In this document: piece after piece, positions 17,268-25,591 of the stretch
Numbering within the stretch: the stretch's first letter is position 1
How the letters are laid out: every line of letters starts with the position of its first letter
Origin: GCA-002733465 sp965230525
Lineage (GTDB): Bacteria > Pseudomonadota > Gammaproteobacteria > Enterobacterales > Kangiellaceae
Length of the DNA stretch: 64,000 nucleotides
Assembly (NCBI GenBank): GCA_965230525.1
Contig: OZ246008.1
Location: 248,001-312,000 of the forward strand
Reading direction: 5' to 3'
Program-made: the position numbers and the translations under genes
The notes under the pieces: model-generated
Seen by the model: only the letters and a program-made list of their open reading frames with translations
What the model was told of the DNA's origin: nothing
Database searches by the model: none

Positions 17268-17657
17268 TTAAAGTAACACCTGCGATTGTTGACCAAACCA
17301 TCGCTTGCTCATGTTTTCTAGCATTTCCATATTGATAGGCTTACAAATTACATCATCCATGCCAACGCTAATGCAGCGTTGTTTAATCCCTGAAACCATA
17401 TTTGCGGTAAGTGCAACAATGGGGGTCTTTTGATTGGGCCCCGGTTGACTTCTAAGCGCCTGACAAGCATCAAAGCCGTCGACAACGGGCATCTGACAAT
17501 CCATATAAATAAGACCGTAGTGATGCTTTAAAGCTAAATCGATAGCAATTTGACCATTGGTGGCTACTTCAGTCTGATAGCCGAATCGCTGTAAAAACAA
17601 GGTTGCCACTTGCTGGTTAGCAAAATCATCTTCGACCACTAAAATTTTGGGTTCCAC
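17268..17657 (-). CDS. Stand-alone response regulator receiver domain
   Basis: The 129-residue protein is a single REC domain with no output module. The acidic pair Glu9-Asp10-Asp11 binds Mg, Asp53 (YMDCQMPVVDG) is the phosphorylation site, and Thr84 and Lys106 (CKPINMEML) complete the switch. The sequence resembles the receiver domains of hybrid histidine kinases (MDCQMPxxDG, CKPI) more than CheY. No kinase is adjacent. It likely acts as a phosphate shuttle or through protein contacts. Confidence 0.93.
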   Translation of the reverse strand: MEPKILVVEDDFANQQVATLFLQRFGYQTEVATNGQIAIDLALKHHYGLIYMDCQMPVVDGFDACQALRSQPGPNQKTPIVALTANMVSGIKQRCISVGMDDVICKPINMEMLENMSKRWFGQQSQVLL

Positions 17658-17712
17658 CTGAGCGCTCCTTTAATCAATTATTGATGATAAGCGTAAAGCG
17701 ATAAGTTCGGTC

Positions 17713-18723
17713 TTATAATGCTGGCTCAATACTAGTTGTTAACTTAGATAAAAACACACCGATAAAAATAGCAAAACCAACCCAGTTATTATTAAGAAAT
17801 GCCTTAAAGCACTTTTCTGGCTGTCGGTTTCTACAACTATAAATTTGCCATGCAATAAGCCCACTGGCAACGACTAGACCAATAAAGTAAAAATAATTAA
17901 GCTCAAACTTAGTTCCCACTAACAACATTCCAAACAAGAATATGGTCTGAATAGTTGCGGTTATCTGCAGATCGGCCTCTCCAAAAAAGATTGCCGTAGA
18001 CTTTACCCCTATTTTAAGGTCGTCTTTTTTGTCCACCATGCCATAAAGCGTATCATAAGCAAGCACCCAAAGCAGATTGGCGATATAGAGTAACCAAGCG
18101 GTCATTGGGATCTCATCAAGCACCGCCGCAAAAGCCATTGGTATAGCCATGGAAAAAGCCATACCTAAAACCACTTGAGGAAAATAAGTCACGCGCTTCA
18201 TAAACGGATAAACTGTCGCAATAGCCAGCGCTACAAATGAGAGAATAACCGAGAGGCTATTGAGCATAAGCACTAAGCCAAATGCAAGCAGCGCTAATAC
18301 AATAAACAATGCCAATGCTTCTCGCTCGGTAACGCTGCCCCGTGCCATTGGACGCTGCTTGGTTCGCGCCACGCCACCATCGATATTTCTGTCAGCGTAA
18401 TCATTGATTACACAGCCAGCGGATCGCATTAAAAACACCCCAACCGTAAAAATAGCGATATGGCCAACATCTGGAAATCCTGGAGAAGCAAGCCATAATG
18501 CCCACAACGTCGGCCAAAGTAACAGCAAAGTGCCAATCGGCTTGTCGACTCTCATAAGCAGGCCGTATTCAGTTAATCGCTCACTCCAATGTGGGCCAAT
18601 CAGTCGTATAAAACGTGCTCTTAGATTGTTAATTTTGACACTTAATTGGTTATAAGTGTATTTAACAACGTCAACAAAATTGACCTTGTTGGACTTGCGA
18701 TTTGGCGAATGGCGGTTAGGCAT
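17713..18723 (-). CDS. ubiA: 4-hydroxybenzoate octaprenyltransferase
   Basis: The integral membrane prenyltransferase has 336 residues, about 45 more than E. coli UbiA because of a basic N-terminal extension (MPNRHSPNRKSNK). The first Asp-rich motif is NDYADRNIDG and the second DKKDDLKIG. MRVDKPIGTLLLLWPTLWAL is diagnostic for UbiA. It attaches the polyprenyl chain to 4-hydroxybenzoate in ubiquinone synthesis. Its ATG overlaps the ubiC stop by 8 bp, giving a ubiC-ubiA operon. The extension may mean an internal start is used, but no better start was found near the conserved region. Confidence 0.96.
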   Translation of the reverse strand: MPNRHSPNRKSNKVNFVDVVKYTYNQLSVKINNLRARFIRLIGPHWSERLTEYGLLMRVDKPIGTLLLLWPTLWALWLASPGFPDVGHIAIFTVGVFLMRSAGCVINDYADRNIDGGVARTKQRPMARGSVTEREALALFIVLALLAFGLVLMLNSLSVILSFVALAIATVYPFMKRVTYFPQVVLGMAFSMAIPMAFAAVLDEIPMTAWLLYIANLLWVLAYDTLYGMVDKKDDLKIGVKSTAIFFGEADLQITATIQTIFLFGMLLVGTKFELNYFYFIGLVVASGLIAWQIYSCRNRQPEKCFKAFLNNNWVGFAIFIGVFLSKLTTSIEPAL

Positions 18724-19228
18724 ACACAGGACATTCGGGTAGGAAGATTTCGCTGATCAACAGACGTCCCGTTTTAAGTTGAAAAATTGAGCGTCGTTGC
18801 CACAATGGAAAGTCGGTTGCAATTTCTAAGTGTTGTAAACCGACTTCGTCGGCAAACACTAAGTCTAAACGCATTTGCGTTCGTACGGCGTTGAGTTGTC
18901 CGAACAGCACTTTCCCCAGTGGGACTTTACCCATGCGAGACAAACGATTCGCTTGTTGGGCTAAAGTTTCTGTAGGGATCACCGTTCTTGCAAATAGCCA
19001 AGGGTGCTGCTCAGTACCCATGGTAATTTCTCTCACGTGCGCGACTCGTCTTGGTGGAATGCTGAGAAGCTCTCTCTCATCCCGAGTTACCGTCGCTCGG
19101 CCTTCAAATAGGCAATCAAGCGTTGGCGCTTTCCCTATTATCGACTTCATAAGCTCTGTTAAGCTGTCTTGCTCCGTTAAGAGGGCTAAACAATTGGCCT
19201 TCAAAGGGGTACTCGTATCAGTTTGCAT
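18716..19228 (-). CDS. ubiC: Chorismate pyruvate-lyase
   Basis: The 170-residue length is typical. Conserved features are LTEQDSLTELM, the Arg of EREL-SIPPRRVAHVREI that contacts the product carboxylate, PWLFARTVIP, and the late RRSIFQL with the catalytic-site LISEIFLP. The enzyme makes 4-hydroxybenzoate and pyruvate from chorismate, the first committed step of ubiquinone synthesis. It is encoded upstream of and overlapping ubiA, and divergently from rubredoxin, an arrangement common in gammaproteobacteria. Confidence 0.94.
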   Translation of the reverse strand: MQTDTSTPLKANCLALLTEQDSLTELMKSIIGKAPTLDCLFEGRATVTRDERELLSIPPRRVAHVREITMGTEQHPWLFARTVIPTETLAQQANRLSRMGKVPLGKVLFGQLNAVRTQMRLDLVFADEVGLQHLEIATDFPLWQRRSIFQLKTGRLLISEIFLPECPVYA

Positions 19229-19363
19229 AAATTGCGGGCAAGTATATCAAATCCGTGCGATGTTCGAATTGAATATTTCGAATTTTTTGTTTTAAAAGCA
19301 CCTCTTGTAGTAAAATGCGCGATTCGGTATTTGATGTACAAAAAGTAACCAAAGAGCAGCAAT

Positions 19364-19528
19364 ATGAAAAAGTGGGAATGTATCGTTTGTGGATGGATTT
19401 ACGACGAAGAAAAAGGCTGGCCAGAAGACGGCATAGCACCAGGCACAAAATGGGAAGACGTCCCGGAAGATTGGCTTTGCCCCGATTGCGGTGTAGGTAA
19501 AGAAGATTTTGAAATGATAGAAATTTAG
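19364..19528 (+). CDS. rubA: Rubredoxin
   Basis: This 54-residue reading frame was found by direct translation. It has the two rubredoxin iron-binding knuckles, CIVCGWIYDEEKGWPEDGI and LCPDCGVGKEDFE, with the conserved GxxPGTKWEDVPEDW between them. It is a one-electron Fe(Cys)4 carrier, in other bacteria linked to alkane hydroxylase or to oxygen and superoxide reduction. AAAGAGCAGC before the ATG serves as ribosome binding site. It is divergent from ubiC, a neighbourhood also seen in pseudomonads. No reductase or hydroxylase partner is in the window. Confidence 0.96.
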   Translation: MKKWECIVCGWIYDEEKGWPEDGIAPGTKWEDVPEDWLCPDCGVGKEDFEMIEI

Positions 19529-19580
19529 CACTATCAACTAACCAACGATAAATTCTAAGTAATTAACCAAAGGAAGCGAC

Positions 19581-20684
19581 ATGAGTCTTGCAGATAGAGT
19601 TTTAGACGTTAATGATGATTTACCCATTCGAACAGATCTCCCAGTCCATAGTGGAAAGGTTCGTTCAGTTTATTGGTTGACAGAAGCTGACAGCGCACGA
19701 TTAATCAAAGAGAAAGGTTACGATGTTGCAGAAGATTCTCCATTAGCAATTATGGTCATCAGTGATCGAATTTCAGCTTTCGATTGTGTGTGGCATGGCG
19801 AAGGCGGAATGAACGGCGTGCCAGGAAAAGGGGCAGCACTAAATGCCATTTCCAACCATTGGTTTAAAATGTTCAAGCAACAAGGGCTTGCCGACAGCCA
19901 CATCTTAGACATACCGCACCCTTTAGTTTGGATTGTACAAAAAGCCAAGCCGGTCATGATTGAAGCCATTTGCCGTCAGTATATTACCGGATCAATGTGG
20001 CGCTCTTATGCCAAGGGTGAACGAGAGTTTTGCGGTATTCAAATTGCCGATGGTTTGGAAAAAGATCAGCGCCTACCAGAACTTTTAATTACACCTTCAA
20101 CCAAAGGTATTTTAAAGGGGATCCCTGGGGTTCCTGAGGCTGATGATGTTAATATTACCCGCCAGAACATTGATGACAACTATCAAGCCTTCAATTTTAG
20201 ATCGAAAGAAGATATTGACACTTACGAAAAACTTTTGAAAGAAGGTTTTGACTTAATCAGCAATGCGCTTGCTGAAATTGATCAAATCTTTGTCGACACA
20301 AAATTTGAGTTTGGCTATGTCAAAGATAAGCAAGGTGTTGAAAAACTGATTTATATGGATGAAGTTGGAACACCTGACTCATCTCGAATCTGGGATGGCG
20401 AAGCCTATAAGAATGGTAAAGTTGTTGAAAACTCGAAAGAAGACTTTAGACAATTATTACTAAACCATTTCCCTGATCCAGATATTCTTCTCAATAAAGA
20501 TCGGATGCCCGAACGGCAAGCGCTTGCACGTGACAACGACTTGCCAGAAGAAGTTTTGATGAAAATATCGTCGACTTATGTTGGAATCGCGGAAAAAATT
20601 ATTGGTGAAAAAGTAGAGATTTCTAAGAACCCAAAAGCAGAAATTTTAGACGTGCTTAAGAACCAATATCAATTGATTGACTAA
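19581..20684 (+). CDS. purC: Phosphoribosylaminoimidazole-succinocarboxamide synthase
   Basis: The 367-residue product is of the longer SAICAR-synthase class, whereas E. coli PurC has about 237 residues. The ATP-binding HSGKVRSVYWL (Gly-rich, conserved Lys/Arg) is near residue 24, ISDRISAFD follows, then ICRQYITGSMWRSY, and the active-site FVDTKFEFGY with DEVGTPDSSRIW. It joins CAIR and aspartate with ATP in purine synthesis. An AGGAAG ribosome binding site lies 7 nt before the ATG. It ends at a hairpin (20699-20729) shared with the convergent solute-binding protein gene. Confidence 0.95.
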   Translation: MSLADRVLDVNDDLPIRTDLPVHSGKVRSVYWLTEADSARLIKEKGYDVAEDSPLAIMVISDRISAFDCVWHGEGGMNGVPGKGAALNAISNHWFKMFKQQGLADSHILDIPHPLVWIVQKAKPVMIEAICRQYITGSMWRSYAKGEREFCGIQIADGLEKDQRLPELLITPSTKGILKGIPGVPEADDVNITRQNIDDNYQAFNFRSKEDIDTYEKLLKEGFDLISNALAEIDQIFVDTKFEFGYVKDKQGVEKLIYMDEVGTPDSSRIWDGEAYKNGKVVENSKEDFRQLLLNHFPDPDILLNKDRMPERQALARDNDLPEEVLMKISSTYVGIAEKIIGEKVEISKNPKAEILDVLKNQYQLID

Positions 20685-20698
20685 TCTCGCTTAAACGA

Positions 20699-20729
20699 CC
20701 TTTAGGTGCTTATTCTGAGCACCTAGAGG
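20699..20729 (+). terminator. Hairpin between convergent purC and solute-binding protein gene
   Basis: The inverted repeat CCTTTAGGTGCT / AGCACCTAGAGG forms a 12-bp stem with one G-U pair and a 7-nt loop. The T-run is poor, so it may mainly protect 3' ends. Confidence 0.45.
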
Positions 20730-20751
20730 TTTAGTGCCTTAGATTGATCAC

Positions 20752-21567
20752 TTACAGGTTAAACCAACTAACCTTAAACTCTTGCCGCTTTTTCACTTCA
20801 TTAAGAGCCTGATTAAATCGCTCTATAAACGCTTCACTTATCCGTTTTTTGCTGAACATAAAACAAGACTGATGCGATTGAATTGCAATCGGTAAGGTGG
20901 TCATCACCTTGGTTTCTTTTTTACTTCGGAACAGATAGGCCATAACATAAGGGTCTTCAACAAACCCATCAATTTGGTTCGCTAGTAGCTTATTAAAATT
21001 TTGGCGGGTATTGTCGGAATAAACAATGGAACGATTAAAATTTTGGTCGGCTTGCCATGCTTCTATTTCTTTACCGTACAAAAAGCCTCGATTAATTGCT
21101 AAGCGAAACTTCGCTTTTTTCAGATCAGAAATTTCATTGCCTTGATATTTGAGTTTATCATCTGCTCTTACATAGATGGCGAAAGTATCTTGTCGATAAG
21201 GTACCGAAAAATTGGCGTATTCAGCGCGCTCTTTTGTCATGGTTGCATCGGGGACAAAATCGATTGTGCCTTCTTTTAGCCCATCGATAATTTCGTTCCA
21301 ATCACCCACGGTAAAATTCAAACTGCAATTCAATTCCGCGGCAATCGCTTTAGCGAACCCTACTTGAAAGCCTTGCGGACGTCCTTCTTGATCAATGTAT
21401 TGCAGTGGTTTCCAGTCAGCCAAGCCAAAATTTAAATGACATTCTTGATTCTGATTAGGCGATCTAACCGTGATTTTTTGTGCTGCAATAGTCGATGAAA
21501 AAGCCACCAAAAAAATACAGCTCCACACGCTGATCCAATCGATAGCTCGGCTCACAACGAGTGACAC
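20752..21567 (-). CDS. Periplasmic amino-acid-type solute-binding protein (SBP family 3)
   Basis: The 271-residue product has a signal peptide (hydrophobic 13-28, ending IAAQ). The SBP-3 fold shows LNFGLADWKPLQYIDQEGRP, then GFQVGFAKAIAAEL, DGLKEGTIDFVPDATMTKERAEYANFS, and GFVEDPYVMAYLFR near the hinge. The family binds polar amino acids or senses ligands. No ABC permease or ATPase is adjacent, so it may work with a distant transporter or as an orphan sensor. It is related to the lipoprotein at 29854-30702, sharing the D-G-F-x-E-D-P pattern. Confidence 0.88.
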   Translation of the reverse strand: MSLVVSRAIDWISVWSCIFLVAFSSTIAAQKITVRSPNQNQECHLNFGLADWKPLQYIDQEGRPQGFQVGFAKAIAAELNCSLNFTVGDWNEIIDGLKEGTIDFVPDATMTKERAEYANFSVPYRQDTFAIYVRADDKLKYQGNEISDLKKAKFRLAINRGFLYGKEIEAWQADQNFNRSIVYSDNTRQNFNKLLANQIDGFVEDPYVMAYLFRSKKETKVMTTLPIAIQSHQSCFMFSKKRISEAFIERFNQALNEVKKRQEFKVSWFNL

Positions 21568-21628
21568 CTTATCAACGGTGCAGCCAAATATCTAAGGCTT
21601 AATCGATTGTTCGAGTACAAACTCATCA

Positions 21629-22423
21629 CTAGGACACTAACTCAGTCACTTTCGCATTGAGCGAAATTATCTTTTCTGCAAGACTGGTTAAAATATTTAG
21701 AAAGAGCTTGGGATGTGATTTAACCATTTTAGAGAACTCATCTTTGTGCACCATCAATACGATACAATCCGTTTTGGCGATAACACTTGCGGTTCGCTTT
21801 TGTTCTGTTAAAACAGCGATGGCACCAAAGATTTCATCTTTCTTTATTTCACCTACTTCTATTCCATTATGAACCGCGACGGCTGTTCCATCACTAATTG
21901 AATAAACAAAATCGGCTTCTTCGCCTTCGGTAATAATCGCCATTCCCGCCTTGTAGCGACCAAACCCTGGGTTAGCTCTTTCCTCTTTTTCCGTGAGCAC
22001 CCCAATCATTTGATTCAACTGCAATTGGTTCAGTGCCGAAATTGACACCCATTGGCCGACCAGCTCAACATTAGATGCTAATACCTGTTGTAGTTTTTGC
22101 ATCGGAATACTATCAACAACCACTTCAGATTTGACTGAATAATACAGCCCGGTTTCTTCTACATCATCAATACTGGGATGTAAGATTACATCGCCTTTTT
22201 CAAATAAGTAGAGTTCTTTGCCATCATATTCAGCGGAGATATTTCCCTCGATAATATAATAGAATCGATCCGGCCAAATCCCCTCATTTTGGACATCAGC
22301 TGTGCTTAATCGAGTAAATTCAACCCCCAAATCGTTTAACTCACTCATAAATGCAGCTGATTTAGTATGCATTTCGTGGTTTACGAAAGTAAATACTTCT
22401 TCTTGTTCGTTAATGCTTATCAT
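21629..22423 (-). CDS. Cyclic nucleotide-binding-domain protein
   Basis: The 264-residue protein carries two cNMP-binding-like beta-barrels. The degenerate N-terminal one is at about 45-115 (RFYYIIEGNISAEYDGKELYLFEKGDVI). A better preserved one is at about 160-250 (ITEGEEADFVYSISDG ... GEIKKDEIFGAIAVLTEQKRTASVIA). The phosphate-binding cassette keeps the Arg of RTASV but has FGA where most cAMP sites have FGE, so nucleotide affinity is doubtful. There is no DNA-binding or enzymatic domain. It follows nothing in an obvious operon. It could be a sensor partner or a structural barrel. Confidence 0.85.
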   Translation of the reverse strand: MISINEQEEVFTFVNHEMHTKSAAFMSELNDLGVEFTRLSTADVQNEGIWPDRFYYIIEGNISAEYDGKELYLFEKGDVILHPSIDDVEETGLYYSVKSEVVVDSIPMQKLQQVLASNVELVGQWVSISALNQLQLNQMIGVLTEKEERANPGFGRYKAGMAIITEGEEADFVYSISDGTAVAVHNGIEVGEIKKDEIFGAIAVLTEQKRTASVIAKTDCIVLMVHKDEFSKMVKSHPKLFLNILTSLAEKIISLNAKVTELVS

Positions 22424-22719
22424 TTTTGCCCTCCCACCACAATTTCTATAGCACTAAGTGTAGTCCAGAATGGCAAGATATCGAGCCGATAAAGATGAAA
22501 AAAGTCTCAGTTTTATTCAATTTCAATAAAATAGCCAACACTGCCCACTCTCAATCCTGAAATCCCATCGCAAACTGCCCACAAAACAGCTCATTTTGAC
22601 CCATTGGCAGGTGGCCTAACTTACCTTCCAAGGACAAGGGTTACCAGTGGTCGCAAGTGATAGAAAGCGAACAGCTCGAGGATAAACCAAACTTAAATGG
22701 TCAATTTGTGGCTAGCGGG
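22424..22719. other. Intergenic stretch with nothing recognised
   Basis: About 300 bp upstream of the cNMP-binding gene. No hairpin, reading frame with a ribosome binding site, or repeat stands out. It presumably holds the promoter of the cNMP-binding gene on the minus strand. Confidence 0.4.
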
Positions 22720-22893
22720 TCATTTCAGTTGATCTTTACGCATTTTTAGCAGCGAAACACCAATAAATATAAGGCAAAATCCAACCAGTCCACTGTAGTT
22801 TCCAAGGAATTCTGAGAAAAGCGGAAAAATATATTGGAATACTCCCGCAAGTAGAAGCAAGGTGCCGAATAGGCTCATTAATTTTGTTTTCAT
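22720..22893 (-). CDS. Small two-helix membrane protein, 57 residues
   Basis: ATG 22893 to TGA 22720 encodes a protein starting MKTKLMSLFGTLLLLAGVFQ. It has two hydrophobic helices (about 5-24 and 34-49) and a basic end (KMRKDQLK), a clean membrane topology with positive ends inside. No family was recognised. It lies alone between the cNMP-binding gene and hpd. Confidence 0.5.
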   Translation of the reverse strand: MKTKLMSLFGTLLLLAGVFQYIFPLFSEFLGNYSGLVGFCLIFIGVSLLKMRKDQLK

Positions 22894-23000
22894 TGGCTAT
22901 TCTGTCACCCTATGTTTCAAGAAACTCAACTTCCGTTCTTTAAACCGTTTTGCGAGACCTGCCGGTATTCTAACAAAAAACAAACCAAAAGCAGATGGGT

Positions 23001-23028
23001 AAAAAAAAGGAGCTATGAAGCTCCTTTC
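23001..23028 (-). terminator. Rho-independent terminator of the hgd-hpd operon
   Basis: The stem AAAGGAGCT / AGCTCCTTT has a 4-nt loop. Read on the minus strand it is followed by eight T residues, about 35 bp after the hpd stop. Confidence 0.85.
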
Positions 23029-23059
23029 TCTATTTTTCTAGGCGGTCATCATCAACAAG

Positions 23060-24097
23060 CTAGATAACTCCACGTTTTTCTTGATCGCGTTCGATTGACT
23101 CAAACAAGGCCTGAAAATTTCCTTCACCAAAACCACGATCGCCTTCGCGCTGAATCATTTCGATGAAAATTGGGCCAAATAGGTTCTTGGTGAATATTTG
23201 CAGTAAGTAAGTATTTTCTGCTTGGCTATCAACAAGGATTTGATGCTTTTTAATTTGCTCTTTATCTTCTTTAACCCATGGCACTCGATCCCAAATGGTT
23301 TCATAGTACTCCGGAATGATGTCCAAAGTTTCAATATAGGAATCCTTTAGTAAATCACAGGATTTGACCAAATCCTCTGTTCTAAAGGCTAAATGCTGAA
23401 CCCCTGGACCATCGTAAATTTCCAAGTATTCATCAATTTGATTGTTGTTATCATCTTTACCTTCATTGATTGGAATACAAAAAGTTCCACATGGACTCGC
23501 TAATGCGTAAGATAATAACGCGGTCTTGACGCCTTTAATATCAAAGTAGCGCACTTCGCTGAAACCAAATACATCTTTATAGAAATTAGCCCATTTTTCC
23601 ATCGTGCCTTTGTAGACGTTATTAGTGAGGTGATCAATTTCGATAAAGCCTTTACTTGGTTGAATAATGGGATCGTCTAACGCTTCAAAATCAGTTTCCC
23701 AAATACTATCGGCTCCTTTATAACGGTCGATAAAGTAAATCAAGCTGTCACCAATACCGTAAATCGCAGGATAGGGAAAATCGGTCTTTTCGGCAGCTTT
23801 AGCGCCGCGTTTTACCGCTTCTTGGTGCGCAAACTCGGCGTCTTTAACTCGCCAGCCCATTGATGAAATTGCCGGACCATGAGATTTGGTAAATTCGGCA
23901 GAGAAGCCCGATTTTTCTTGGTTTAACAAAAAGTGAATTCTATTTTGGGCAAAATGATAAACTTCTTTTCCGGCAAACTTGTGAGTTTTGGAAAAACCAA
24001 AGTCCATAAAAACGTTTTCCATAAACTGACTGTCTGCCGAGGCAAACTCGGTAAATTCAATACCAGTAAGTCCGAGTGGGTTTGATGATTCTGACAT
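23060..24097 (-). CDS. hpd: 4-hydroxyphenylpyruvate dioxygenase
   Basis: The product has 345 residues in two vicinal-oxygen-chelate domains. The iron ligands are His156 (IEIDHLTNNV), His235 (GVQHLAFRTED) and Glu313 (FIEMIQREG), and the C-terminal gate helix GFGEGNFQALFESIE is intact. It converts 4-hydroxyphenylpyruvate to homogentisate with O2, the second step of tyrosine degradation. It sits 53 bp downstream of homogentisate dioxygenase on the same strand, so the two consecutive steps are co-transcribed. Confidence 0.97.
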   Translation of the reverse strand: MSESSNPLGLTGIEFTEFASADSQFMENVFMDFGFSKTHKFAGKEVYHFAQNRIHFLLNQEKSGFSAEFTKSHGPAISSMGWRVKDAEFAHQEAVKRGAKAAEKTDFPYPAIYGIGDSLIYFIDRYKGADSIWETDFEALDDPIIQPSKGFIEIDHLTNNVYKGTMEKWANFYKDVFGFSEVRYFDIKGVKTALLSYALASPCGTFCIPINEGKDDNNNQIDEYLEIYDGPGVQHLAFRTEDLVKSCDLLKDSYIETLDIIPEYYETIWDRVPWVKEDKEQIKKHQILVDSQAENTYLLQIFTKNLFGPIFIEMIQREGDRGFGEGNFQALFESIERDQEKRGVI

Positions 24098-24150
24098 ACT
24101 ATTTCTCCAAAACTTTTATTAGCAATTTAATTTCTTATTTAACTTTAAAT

Positions 24151-25308
24151 TTATTCGAGCCAACTTTTGTTGTAATCTTTTTCCATACAAGCTTGAAAGT
24201 GATTGGTCACTTTCAATGGCGCAAAAGTATCGACCATGACGGCATACTCGTAAGTTTCTTTTTTACCGATTGATGCTTCTGTTTTTCCCGGTTGGGGACC
24301 ATGCGGCACACCTTTGGGATGCAGAGTCATTGAGCCAGCCTCAATGCCTGTACGACTCATAAAGTCACCGTCAACGTAGTAAAGCACTTCGTCACTATCT
24401 ACATTGGAGTGGTAATAAGGTGCGGGGATCGACTCGGGATGGAAGTCATATAAACGAGGCACAAAATTACAGATGACAAAATTGTTTGCGGTAAACACTA
24501 AATGAGCGCTCGGTGGTAAATGAATTTTTCCGACCAAAGGCGCAAAGTCATCAATATTAAATGCCCACGGATAACAAGCGCCATCCCAACCGACTAAGTC
24601 ATAGGGGTGCCATTCCAAAATAGTTTTTTGATAACGGTCGCCATACTTAATGTGTAGCGGAAACTCACCTTTTTCAACAATTGCCGGTTGCAAACTAGGT
24701 GTTCGAATATCGCGCTCACAGTAGGGAGCAGTTTCAAGCATTTGACCTGTAGCCGTCCGATAGTGCTTTGGAATGGTCACCATCGTGGTTGACTCAATCA
24801 CAAATAATCGCACGTCGTCATAACTATCAAACTTAAGCTGATAGGTAGTTCCTTTGGGAATCACCAAGTAGTCCCATTTCTTAATTTCAATCGTCCCAAA
24901 TTCAGAAAATAGCGTTCCTGAACCTTGATGCACAAAGACCACTTCATCAGCATAAGCATTCCGATAAAAGTCATCGGTTTCTTCGGTGACTTTTGCGGTA
25001 TACATTGCAACGTCAGCATTAAACATATGTTGTTTTCTTGCGGTAAAAAAATTACCGGCACTTTGCAAACGCGCGGTATGAATTTTATAGTTTTGTAATA
25101 CCTTATCCTGCCATTCTTCGCCGTGCTCAAGCTGATAAGGCTCAACCTCTAATACCTTGGTAGGCATGTTATGGTGATATTTGTTTGAGTAGATATTGGA
25201 GAAACCATGGGTTGAGAAAAGCTCTTCTCGATAAAGTTCGCCATCGTTCTTCTTAAACGCGATATGTCTTTTGTTAGGAATTTCACCCTGCCGGATATAA
25301 AAAGGCAT
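24151..25308 (-). CDS. hmgA: Homogentisate 1,2-dioxygenase
   Basis: This 385-residue cupin protein is of the shorter HGD subgroup (Pseudomonas HmgA has about 430). Hallmarks are the start MPFYIRQGEIP, the central VVFVHQGSGTLFSEFG-type cupin strand, and ILEWHPYDLVGWDG. The iron-site region has PPSAHLVFTANNFVICNFVPR, PYYHSNVDSDEVLYYVDG and LHPKGVPHGPQPG. It opens the ring of homogentisate to maleylacetoacetate. The next enzymes (isomerase, fumarylacetoacetase) are not in the window. AGGGG precedes the ATG by 8 nt. A perfect GATTAGCTAATC palindrome at 25387-25398 could be an operator. Confidence 0.93.
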   Translation of the reverse strand: MPFYIRQGEIPNKRHIAFKKNDGELYREELFSTHGFSNIYSNKYHHNMPTKVLEVEPYQLEHGEEWQDKVLQNYKIHTARLQSAGNFFTARKQHMFNADVAMYTAKVTEETDDFYRNAYADEVVFVHQGSGTLFSEFGTIEIKKWDYLVIPKGTTYQLKFDSYDDVRLFVIESTTMVTIPKHYRTATGQMLETAPYCERDIRTPSLQPAIVEKGEFPLHIKYGDRYQKTILEWHPYDLVGWDGACYPWAFNIDDFAPLVGKIHLPPSAHLVFTANNFVICNFVPRLYDFHPESIPAPYYHSNVDSDEVLYYVDGDFMSRTGIEAGSMTLHPKGVPHGPQPGKTEASIGKKETYEYAVMVDTFAPLKVTNHFQACMEKDYNKSWLE

Positions 25309-25591
25309 CCAAATACCCCTATTTGAATTAGGTTTAATCGTAAAAGATCCATATTAGTAGGCAGAAAAAGCTAAAAAAAGGATAAAGATTAGCTAATCCT
25401 AATCAATAATTTCGATAAGGTCGCCGACCGCCCTTTTTATCATCCGGGCTTCCGCTAAAAAAAAGTGAGTTTAGCTAGGTAGTCCAAGCCGCGGTTCGAC
25501 TTAGCAAAAATAGCACTGAGTGCAGATAGTCGGATCGAAGAGAAAGTGGTAGCATAGCGGCTGAATTAAATTTTTAGCAGAAGTTACCTTT

